A DNA stretch of 64,000 bases, taken from Pseudomonas sp. ACN8 (GTDB taxonomy: Bacteria; Pseudomonadota; Gammaproteobacteria; Pseudomonadales; Pseudomonadaceae). How positions within the stretch are numbered: the stretch's first letter is position 1; each line of letters begins with the position of its first letter. The notes under the pieces are model-generated. The model ran no database searches. It was not told the origin of the DNA and worked only from the letters and a program-made list of their open reading frames with translations. Shown here one piece after another: positions 57,737 through 64,000 of the stretch. The position numbers were made by a program, and so were the translations under genes. The stretch is taken from contig NZ_MRCS01000033.1 in the NCBI RefSeq assembly GCF_002303925.1, forward strand, positions 1-64,000, written 5' to 3'.

Positions 57737-57745
57737 GCCAGGCAC

Positions 57746-58003
57746 TTACGCCAACACCCCACACATCCCGATCGCCGAGCAATCCACCTGGAACGGCCCG
57801 AAAACCACCCCTTCAGTCCTGACCGGCGGATTGCCGGCCAACATCCCCTGGGCCTTGGCGTTTTCGATGCTGCGCGCGATGTTGTGATTGGCTTCGATGG
57901 CCCGCGCCACCGAGCCCGCCGAACCTTGGCCGATCCCCAACAGGGAGGATCCGTTGGTCATGAACGCCAGGAAGGCGATGACCCAGAGTCTGTGCCCTTT
58001 CAT
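57746..58003 (-). CDS. Small exported protein
   Basis: 85 residues. The N-terminal segment LWVIAFLAFMTNGSSLLG is a signal peptide, and the mature part has two Cys near the end (DCSAIGMCG) that could form a disulfide. I do not recognise it. It overlaps the upstream small gene as ATGA and converges with the GST-like gene. Confidence 0.65.
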   Translation of the reverse strand: MKGHRLWVIAFLAFMTNGSSLLGIGQGSAGSVARAIEANHNIARSIENAKAQGMLAGNPPVRTEGVVFGPFQVDCSAIGMCGVLA

Positions 58004-58212
58004 GCGCCGACGACTCCCGCGAGTTCAGCCTGATCAACGCCGGCGTTTTGCGCACGGTATTCAAACTGAATGCCGGGATGAGCGACCTGGATCGGTGCTT
58101 CGAAGGTGACTTGCGACTGGGCTGAAAGACTGACCACCAGCACCATGGCAAGGTAAAGACCGATCGCCACATAGGCGCCGTGTTTGGCAGAAGTGAGAAT
58201 TGCGCTGGCCAT
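58000..58212 (-). CDS. Small membrane or exported protein
   Basis: 70 residues. One hydrophobic helix (AYVAIGLYLAMVLVVSLS, about 13-30) then QSQVTFEAPIQVAHPGIQFE. ATG 58212 has GGAGAACATC directly upstream. It is translationally coupled (ATGA) to the 85-residue gene, so the two likely act together. No family recognised. Confidence 0.65.
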   Translation of the reverse strand: MASAILTSAKHGAYVAIGLYLAMVLVVSLSAQSQVTFEAPIQVAHPGIQFEYRAQNAGVDQAELAGVVGA

Positions 58213-58327
58213 GATGTTCTCCGCAGGCATGTTTCAATACCCACAGAATCGATCAAAAAAGCCTGGGTAACCACTCAGGGTTATCCATAGTGACCATCAG
58301 CTTCATTGATCATTAAGCCAATCTATT

Positions 58328-58453
58328 TCAGTCTTCAATAAAACTCATCAAGCGTTCGCGGGCAGCGTCCGGTTCACTCGGAACAGGGTCGACCGCCGAC
58401 AGAATGGGGGTTGAGTAGAGAAAAAGAACTACCAATGCCAGACGCGTCACCAT
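58328..58453 (-). CDS. 41-residue exported peptide gene
   Basis: An open frame from ATG 58453 to TGA 58328, starting MVTRLALVVLFLYSTPILSA (a signal peptide) and continuing VDPVPSEPDAARERLMSFIE. AAGGATCGG lies at a proper distance upstream. It is 115 bases upstream of the two small coupled genes, in the same direction. The signal peptide and ribosome-binding site support it being real. The following 58454-58670 holds nothing I can identify. Confidence 0.5.
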   Translation of the reverse strand: MVTRLALVVLFLYSTPILSAVDPVPSEPDAARERLMSFIED

Positions 58454-58670
58454 GCTACCGATCCTTGCCGTGAGGAGGAGTCAAAAAATCAGCGTCAATT
58501 TAAACGCATGGCAATGTGATATCAAGTGCGACATTGATGGCAAAATGATGCTGTCGCAAATGCGTTATGCAGGAGCGACATCACTCTGATCGTTTTCAAC
58601 ACCCGTGTTTCAACATCAGGGTCTTCGATCATCAGTGACTTCGCTCCTGCATAAAGGCAGGGATGGGCAT

Positions 58671-58850
58671 TCAGGCCTGGGTTTTGTGATCCAGCGCGGC
58701 GTAGAAGTTGGCGCTCTGTTGCAGGTACTTCTGGGTGTAGCTCTGGGTGTGGGCTTTTTTGTCGCTGATTTCAACGTTGGCACTGGCTGGCAGCGCAACG
58801 GTGGCGGAAATGGCGGAAGCGGCGATGACAGAGAAGATGTTGAAGTTCAT
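58671..58850 (-). CDS. Small exported protein with signal peptide
   Basis: 59 residues: signal peptide MNFNIFSVIAASAISATVAL with cleavage at ASA-NVE, then a charged 35-residue mature peptide (VEISDKKAHTQSYTQKYLQQ). ATG 58850 follows GAGGAATACCGCC. I recognise no family. It is a separate transcription unit, upstream of the other small genes and on the same strand. Confidence 0.65.
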   Translation of the reverse strand: MNFNIFSVIAASAISATVALPASANVEISDKKAHTQSYTQKYLQQSANFYAALDHKTQA

Positions 58851-59006
58851 GGCGGTATTCCTCGGATTCAGTTGGCTTGCTTGCCCGGTGGGGCCGTGAA
58901 GCAAACTTAACCCTCGAGGGTTCGTGCCTTGAAATGCTTTGTAGCAGTACCAGATATCAGCGTCATTGATAAAAGCGGACAGGCCCCATCAACCGGGGCC
59001 TGCGGC

Positions 59007-60176
59007 TTATTGACGCAGCAGAAACCTGAGGTCGCTCGGGGCGTCCATTGGCAGCTTTTGCACGGTCTTGCCCAGCAGACCGGTCTTGGCGTCGCGTTCG
59101 ACGACGACAATCTGGTTGCTCTTCTGATTGGCGATCAACAGGAATTTGCCACTCGGATCGAGGCTGAATTCCCGCGGATGATCGCCCTCCACCGCCCGGC
59201 GTTGCAGCTCACGGAGGTGGCCGGTGGCCGGGTCGATGGCAAACACCAACAGTTGATTGGCCGTGCCACGGTTGCTGACGTAGAGGAACCTGCCGTCAGC
59301 CGAGGCATGCAACGCCGCCGCAGCCTTGTCCGAGACCGGTTGCCCGGCAGCCAGATCGACGATCTGCGTCTGTTTGAGTTGGCCGTCGTGGTAATCGAAC
59401 ACCGCCACTTGCGCGCTCATTTCCAGGGTCAGCCAAGCGTGTTTACCACCGGCGCTGAACAGCAAGTGACGCGGCCCGCTGCCCGGCGGCAGCTGCACGA
59501 ATGCCGGGGTGGCCGGGGTCAACGGCAGCTCCGGGTTGGCCTTGGGGTCGAAGCGGTAGGCAAACACCTTGTCGGCGCCCAGGTCATTGGCGAACACGTA
59601 TTGGCCATCCGGTGACGGGATGGCCGAATGCACGTGAGCCGAGGCCTGACGCTCGGGGTTGACCCGGCTCGCCGGGTGGCTGCTCATCTGCACCACCGGT
59701 TTGAGCGTGCCATCGGCCGCCACCGGCATCACCGCGAGGGTGCCGCCCGGGTCCTCGGCCACCGAGTAATTGCTGACAAACAAATGGCTGCCATCGGTGC
59801 TGAGGCGGGAATGGGTCGGCTCGTTGCCCAGGCTTTGTACCTGGCTGATCAGGCTCAGCGCATGGCTTTTGGGATCGATCGCGTAACTGCTGACGCGCCC
59901 TACCGGATCGGTCTGGCCCGGACCGTTTTCGTTGACCACGAACAGGTGTCGCTGGTCCTTCGACAGGGTCAGCCACGACGGGTTTTCGCTTTTGATCACT
60001 TGCAGAGGGCTGGCATCGATCTGCCCGGTGCTGCTGTCGAAAGCCAGGCGGTAGATGCCCTGGCTTTGACCGGCGGTGTAGGAGCCCACCAGCAGTTGAT
60101 AGTCGTCGGCGGATGCAGCCTGAATCCCCATCGCACCGATACTGCCAGCCATCAACAGTGGCCAGAGGTTACGCAT
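59007..60176 (-). CDS. Exported lactonase-family beta-propeller (6-phosphogluconolactonase-like)
   Basis: 389 residues with a signal peptide (NLWPLLMAGSIGAMGIQAASA). A seven-bladed propeller follows, with recurring strands such as YQLLVGSYTAGQSQGIYRLA, HSAIPSPDGQYVFANDLGAD and EGDHPREFSLDPSGKFLLIA, typical of the YbhE/Pgl propeller lactonases. Some members hydrolyse 6-phosphogluconolactone, but an exported member more likely opens another lactone. The start at ATG 60176 overlaps the upstream small gene by 8 bases; ATG 60191 is also possible. Confidence 0.85.
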   Translation of the reverse strand: MRNLWPLLMAGSIGAMGIQAASADDYQLLVGSYTAGQSQGIYRLAFDSSTGQIDASPLQVIKSENPSWLTLSKDQRHLFVVNENGPGQTDPVGRVSSYAIDPKSHALSLISQVQSLGNEPTHSRLSTDGSHLFVSNYSVAEDPGGTLAVMPVAADGTLKPVVQMSSHPASRVNPERQASAHVHSAIPSPDGQYVFANDLGADKVFAYRFDPKANPELPLTPATPAFVQLPPGSGPRHLLFSAGGKHAWLTLEMSAQVAVFDYHDGQLKQTQIVDLAAGQPVSDKAAAALHASADGRFLYVSNRGTANQLLVFAIDPATGHLRELQRRAVEGDHPREFSLDPSGKFLLIANQKSNQIVVVERDAKTGLLGKTVQKLPMDAPSDLRFLLRQ

Positions 60177-60465
60177 CGCCTTGGTCGTCATCTTCGTTGT
60201 CACCGCTGACGACATCGCCCAGGCACACCAAACGGTGTTCACCCGAGTCACCGGTGATCAACCAGCTTTGCAGCGGGGCATCGAAGGTCGCGGCCTGGAC
60301 CTGCGCGGGGGTGAACTCCCAGTGTTTGGCCGCACGGCCATCCATGCATTCAATGTGCAGATTATCGAACTCGTCGAGGGCGAATTCGAAGGCATGCAGG
60401 CCGTCGATCTCAACCATTCCGCAGTGTTCGAGGGCATTGAGCAAGGTGTCGGTTGGGGAAGTCAT
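60169..60465 (-). CDS. Small acidic conserved protein (DUF-type)
   Basis: 98 residues, acidic at both ends (ALDEFDNLHIECMDGRAAKH and a DNEDDDQGDA tail), no signal peptide. I cannot name the family with certainty. It is coupled by overlap to the lactonase gene. ATG 60465 has only a weak ribosome-binding site. Confidence 0.65.
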   Translation of the reverse strand: MTSPTDTLLNALEHCGMVEIDGLHAFEFALDEFDNLHIECMDGRAAKHWEFTPAQVQAATFDAPLQSWLITGDSGEHRLVCLGDVVSGDNEDDDQGDA

Positions 60466-60518
60466 GGCAATCAGTCTTTGAATGAGAAAAACGCAATGAT
60501 AGCTCATGCACCACCTCC

Positions 60519-60613
60519 CCTGTAGGAGCGAGCCTGCTCGCGATGGCGGCAGTCCAGTCGATTTAAATGTTGACTGATGTTCCGCTATCGCGAGCAGGCT
60601 CGCTCCTACAGGG
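60519..60613. repeat. REPIN between the small acidic gene and the dehydrogenase gene
   Basis: CTGTAGGAGCGAGCCTGCTC (60520-60539) faces GAGCAGGCTCGCTCCTACAG (60592-60611) with a 52-base spacer. The arms are perfect complements over 20 bases. Confidence 0.92.
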
Positions 60614-60627
60614 ATTGTGGTCAGCCG

Positions 60628-62208
60628 CTACAACGCCTCGCGGGTCGATTGCCCATCCACCAGTCGCTGGATGCGCAGCGGATTGCCGTTCTTCAGCGCA
60701 TCCGGCAGCAAGCTGTCCGGGTAGTTCTGGAAACACACCGGGCGCAGGAAACGATCGATGGCCAGGGTGCCCACCGACGTACCGCGGGCATCGGACGTTG
60801 CCGGATAAGGCCCACCGTGAACCATCGAATCGCAGACTTCCACGCCCGTCGGATAGCCATTGAGCAGGATGCGTCCGACCTTCTGCTCCAGCAATGCCGT
60901 CAGCCCGGCGAACTGTTCGAAGTCTTCCGGCTCGCCAATGACGGTGGCGGTCAACTGGCCGTGCAGGCCGTTCAAGGCGGCCATCAGTTGCCCATGGTCT
61001 GCCACTTCAACCACTACCGTGGTCGGACCGAACACTTCCTCCTGCAACACTTCATCGCCATCGAGCAGCAGGCTGACATCGGCCTTGAACAGCTGTGGCT
61101 GTGCCTGATTGCCCTGTTGCGGATTGCCGGCCAGGTGCTCGATCCCCGGATGCGCGAGCAGTTTTTGCAAGCCTTGGCCGTAGCTGCTCAGGGTTCCGGC
61201 ATTGAGCATGGTTTGCGCCGGCTGGTCACCCATCAACCCGGCCACTTGCTGCACAAACGCAGCGAATGACGCCGAGCGAATGCCGATCACCAGACCGGGA
61301 TTGGTGCAGAACTGGCCACAACCCTGAACCACCGACGCCGTGAGGTCCCGGGCGACGGTATCAGCCCGCGCCTGCAACGCCTGTGGCAACACGATCACCG
61401 GGTTGATGCTCGACATCTCGGCGAACACCGGAATCGGTTGCGCACGGGCCGCCGCCATGTCGCACAAGGCTCGACCGCCCTTGAGCGAACCGGTGAAGCC
61501 TACAGCCTGAATCGCCGGATGCTTGACCAACGCCTCACCGACGCCACCGCCGTAGATCATGTTGAACACGCCGGCCGGCATGCCGGTTTTCTCGGCGGCG
61601 CGAATGATCGCGTCAGCCACCCATTCAGCCGTGGCCATGTGGCCGCTGTGGGCCTTGAACACTACCGGGCAGCCAGCCGCCAGCGCCGATGCCGTGTCGC
61701 CGCCAGCGGTGGAGAACGCCAACGGAAAGTTGCTGGCACCGAACACGGCCACAGGTCCCAGGCCGATACGGTATTGACGCAGGTCCGGACGCGGCAACGG
61801 TTGGCGCTCCGGCAATGCCCGGTCGATTCGTGCGCCGTAGAAATCACCGCGACGCAAGACTTTGGCAAACAGGCGCATCTGCCCGCTGGTACGTCCACGC
61901 TCGCCTTGAATCCGTCCCGCCGGCAACGCCGTCTCGCGGCAGACCACCGCGACAAAATCATCACCGAGGGCATCCAGTTCATCGGCAATGGCCTCGAGAA
62001 ACTGCGCCCGCCGCTCCGCGCTCAGGCTGCGATAGGCCGGGTACGCGGTCGCCGCCGCGCTGGCCGCTGCATCGACTTCCTGCGGGGTCGCCTGATAAAA
62101 ATCGTCGGGCAATGCCTCACCGGTGGTGGCATCGACACTCTGCAATTTGACGCTGCCAGCAGCGCTGCGTTGGCCGCCGATGTAGTTGTGACCAAGAATC
62201 CGGGTCAT
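60628..62208 (-). CDS. Alpha-ketoglutarate semialdehyde (2,5-dioxopentanoate) dehydrogenase-like aldehyde dehydrogenase
   Basis: 526 residues of the aldehyde dehydrogenase superfamily. Catalytic Cys301 is in QGCGQFCTNPGLV, Glu264 in VFAEMSSINP, and Asn160 in VFGASNFPLAFS. The N-terminus MTRILGHNYIGGQRSAAGS is typical of the NADP-type KGSA dehydrogenases that end the non-phosphorylative pentose and hexarate pathways. It lies 10 bases downstream of the AraD1-type dehydratase gene, so the two make the L-arabonate or similar sugar-acid route to 2-oxoglutarate. Confidence 0.9.
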   Translation of the reverse strand: MTRILGHNYIGGQRSAAGSVKLQSVDATTGEALPDDFYQATPQEVDAAASAAATAYPAYRSLSAERRAQFLEAIADELDALGDDFVAVVCRETALPAGRIQGERGRTSGQMRLFAKVLRRGDFYGARIDRALPERQPLPRPDLRQYRIGLGPVAVFGASNFPLAFSTAGGDTASALAAGCPVVFKAHSGHMATAEWVADAIIRAAEKTGMPAGVFNMIYGGGVGEALVKHPAIQAVGFTGSLKGGRALCDMAAARAQPIPVFAEMSSINPVIVLPQALQARADTVARDLTASVVQGCGQFCTNPGLVIGIRSASFAAFVQQVAGLMGDQPAQTMLNAGTLSSYGQGLQKLLAHPGIEHLAGNPQQGNQAQPQLFKADVSLLLDGDEVLQEEVFGPTTVVVEVADHGQLMAALNGLHGQLTATVIGEPEDFEQFAGLTALLEQKVGRILLNGYPTGVEVCDSMVHGGPYPATSDARGTSVGTLAIDRFLRPVCFQNYPDSLLPDALKNGNPLRIQRLVDGQSTREAL

Positions 62209-62218
62209 GGGTCAGTCC

Positions 62219-63211
62219 TCAAAGTGTGCCGACGGTGCCGGGCGCGAAAGCCGCTGCGACCGGTGCGATGCCGTTGATCAATGGCGCGCCGAATTCGGCC
62301 TGAGTGATCTCGAACACGTCACCCGGTTGCGTGCGAATGCCGTCGGCAAAAGACAAGGTCGCCGTACCGAAGAAGTGAATGTGCACATCCCCCGGGCGCA
62401 GGAACTGGCTGTATTTGAAATGGTGGAATTCGAGGTTGGCGAGGCTGTGGCACATGTTGGCCTCGCCGCTGAGAAACTCGTTCTGCCATAGCACCTCGCC
62501 GTCGCGCAGGATGCGGCTGGTGCCCGCCAGATGTTGCGGCAACTCGCCCACCCGCAGTTCCGGGCCATAGCTGCAGCTGCGCAGTTTCGAATGGGCCAGA
62601 TACAGGTAGTTCTTGCGCTCCATGACGTGGTCGGAGAACTCGTTGCCCACGGCAAAACCCAGGCGATACGGCTTGCCGTCGTGACCGATCACGTACAGGC
62701 CGGCGATCTCCGGCTCTTCGCCGGCATCTTCGGCAAACGGCGGCAGGGGAAACGGCTGGCCCGGCCTGACGACGATGCTGCCATCGCCTTTGTAGAACCA
62801 TTCCGGTTGCACACCGGCTTCATCCGCCGCCGGCTTACCGCCCTCTACGCCCCATTTGAAGATGCGCATGGTGTCGGTCATCGCCGTTTCGTCGCCACTT
62901 TGCTGGTGCATCTTGTCCCGGGCCGACGCACTGCCCAGATGGGTCAGGCCCGTGCCGCTGACCAGCATGTGCGCCGGGTCCGCATGGTCCAGCGGCGGCA
63001 GGATGCGCCGTTGCGTCAGCAGTTCGGCATAGTCATGGCTGATGCCCAGCCCCAGGCCTTGCACCTGTTGTTCAAGGCTTGCGCCCGCCTCGATCGCCGC
63101 CAATGCCAGATCGCGAACGCTGCGCGCGTCCTGCACTTCGCGGACCAGACCGTTGTCGATCACGCCGACACGGCGTTCGCCGTTACTCAATTCGAACTGA
63201 ACCAAACGCAT
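62219..63211 (-). CDS. AraD1-type FAH-fold sugar-acid dehydratase (fumarylacetoacetate hydrolase superfamily)
   Basis: 330 residues. The C-terminal FAH fold has metal-ligand segments around EEPEIAGLYVIGHDGKPYRL and GFAVGNEFSDHVMERKNYLY, with the ending PGDVFEITQAEFGAPLINGI. It resembles L-2-keto-3-deoxyarabonate dehydratase (AraD1), also annotated as GguC. The preceding gene in the operon direction is a sugar-acid MFS transporter and the next is the KGSA-type dehydrogenase, which supports conversion of a 2-keto-3-deoxy-pentonate. Exact substrate (arabonate, xylonate or other) is inferred. Confidence 0.85.
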   Translation of the reverse strand: MRLVQFELSNGERRVGVIDNGLVREVQDARSVRDLALAAIEAGASLEQQVQGLGLGISHDYAELLTQRRILPPLDHADPAHMLVSGTGLTHLGSASARDKMHQQSGDETAMTDTMRIFKWGVEGGKPAADEAGVQPEWFYKGDGSIVVRPGQPFPLPPFAEDAGEEPEIAGLYVIGHDGKPYRLGFAVGNEFSDHVMERKNYLYLAHSKLRSCSYGPELRVGELPQHLAGTSRILRDGEVLWQNEFLSGEANMCHSLANLEFHHFKYSQFLRPGDVHIHFFGTATLSFADGIRTQPGDVFEITQAEFGAPLINGIAPVAAAFAPGTVGTL

Positions 63212-63249
63212 GAAATTTCTCCTATTCCTTCAAAAACACCGCAGATCTC

Positions 63250-63342
63250 TGTAGGAGTGAGCCTGCTCGCGATAGCGATGTATCAGTCGCCGACAACATT
63301 GGCTGTGCCGACGCTATCGCGAGCAGGCTCACTCCTACATTG
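63250..63342. repeat. REPIN between the MFS gene and the dehydratase gene
   Basis: CTGTAGGAGTGAGCCTGCTCGCGA (63249-63272) faces TCGCGAGCAGGCTCACTCCT (63317-63336). Both arms share the AGTGAG variant of the usual AGCGAG, so the two halves have kept complementarity. Confidence 0.92.
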
Positions 63343-63344
63343 GA

Positions 63345-64000
63345 TTAGCGTGCACTTGCTGCAAATTGATCGGCTGGCAGGACGTGTTTGCGTTCCAGCA
63401 GGCGATAGACAACGCCAGTCAGAATCAGGCCGAACACCATCACCCCGCAGAGGAAATACAAGCCGGACGCAAGATTGCCGGTGTATTCCTTGAGTGCGCC
63501 GATCACGAATGGACCGAGATAGCCGCCAAGGTTACCCACCGAGTTGATCAAGGCGATCCCCGCTGCCGCACTGGCGCCGGCGAAGAAGCGGCCCGGCAAG
63601 GTCCAGAACACCGCCGTGCAGGAGAACAATGCGAACGCCACCAGGCACAGCGCCGCCAGTTGCAGCACCGGCACCGACAACCAGGCGCTGAGGAACAAGC
63701 CAATCGCACCCAGCACGTAAAGCACGGCGAGGTGGCCGTAGCGGTCGTTCAAGCGGTCGGAACTGCGCGGAATGATCAGCAGGCCGACGATCCCGAAGAT
63801 ATACGGCACCGCGGAAACAAAACCGGTCACCAGGTCGCTGCCGCCGAACTGCTTGATCAAGGTCGGCAGCCACAGACCCAGGCCATAGATGCTCAGGGTC
63901 ACCGGCAGGTAGAACAGCGCCAGCAGCAGGACGCGCTTGTCCTTGAGGGCGTGCAACGGGTTGCCGTGACGGGTCTGGCCGTAGGCATCCAGATCCTTTT
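63345..64000 (-). CDS. MFS sugar-acid transporter, C-terminal part (cut by window edge)
   Basis: The open frame runs from the stop at 63345 to the window end, about 218 residues, and contains the C-terminal six helices of an MFS permease of the anion:cation symporter (ACS) type: LLLALFYLPVTLSIYGLGLW, PYIFGIVGLLIIPRSSDRLN and FFAGASAAAGIALINSVGNL. The ACS family includes galactonate and other sugar-acid carriers, matching the adjacent dehydratase and dehydrogenase. The N-terminal half lies beyond 64000. Confidence 0.85.
   Translation of the reverse strand, partial: KDLDAYGQTRHGNPLHALKDKRVLLLALFYLPVTLSIYGLGLWLPTLIKQFGGSDLVTGFVSAVPYIFGIVGLLIIPRSSDRLNDRYGHLAVLYVLGAIGLFLSAWLSVPVLQLAALCLVAFALFSCTAVFWTLPGRFFAGASAAAGIALINSVGNLGGYLGPFVIGALKEYTGNLASGLYFLCGVMVFGLILTGVVYRLLERKHVLPADQFAASAR

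Overview
The window reads as chromosomal DNA of a Pseudomonas, most likely of the P. fluorescens group. The evidence is high-GC dense coding, a MuxABC-OpmB-type efflux operon, a roughly 180 kDa NAD-glutamate dehydrogenase, and many copies of one palindromic REP repeat (core GCGAGCAGGCTCGCTCC and its complement) typical of fluorescent pseudomonads. This assignment is inference from gene content; there is no rRNA or tRNA gene to test it.

Layout: (a) 1-599, a MHYT-domain sensor gene that is broken by an orientation switch at a GATC at 123-126. (b) 806-9805 (minus), a four-gene tripartite RND efflux operon (adaptor, two permeases, outer-membrane factor). (c) 9983-11319, thiol peroxidase and a YciI-like protein. 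(d) 12018-22140 (plus), a long tightly packed run: outer-membrane channel-like protein, MoxR ATPase, DUF58, DUF4381, two VWA proteins, BatD-like protein, exported HAD phosphatase and exported arylsulfatase, closed by a terminator. (e) 22324-27408, a permease fused to a spermidine-synthase-like domain, then an eight-haem cytochrome c with HEAT/TPR-like C-terminus. (f) 27513-32667, a tandem universal stress protein, then a sialidase/membrane protein/LtaS-type sulfatase-fold operon. (g) 32732-39132, small stress and redox genes with two regulators (LysR and MocR types), a cupin and a lipoprotein. (h) 39318-44213 (minus), NAD-glutamate dehydrogenase. (i) 45352-52206 (plus), a second, separate MoxR/DUF58/DUF4381/VWA/VWA-TPR/BatD operon in the same gene order as the first. 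(j) 52261-57736, sbcD, sbcC and a glutathione-transferase-like gene. (k) 57746-58850, four very small exported-protein genes on the minus strand. (l) 59007-64000 (minus), a lactonase-type beta-propeller, a small acidic protein, and a sugar-acid module (alpha-ketoglutarate-semialdehyde-type dehydrogenase, AraD1-type FAH-fold dehydratase, MFS transporter cut by the window edge).

The most interesting content is the pair of paralogous MoxR-Bat operons 33 kb apart. The first is extended by an outer-membrane protein, a periplasmic phosphatase and a sulfatase, and lies next to a permease/pseudo-aminopropyltransferase and an octahaem cytochrome. It also carries two REP doublets (REPINs) inserted inside genes with the reading frame kept open. 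The second lacks these partners, and the metal-ion-dependent adhesion site of one of its VWA proteins is degenerate. I infer that the first cluster is a specialised envelope system in which a MoxR/VWA chaperone machine serves exported metallo-enzymes; its substrate is unknown.
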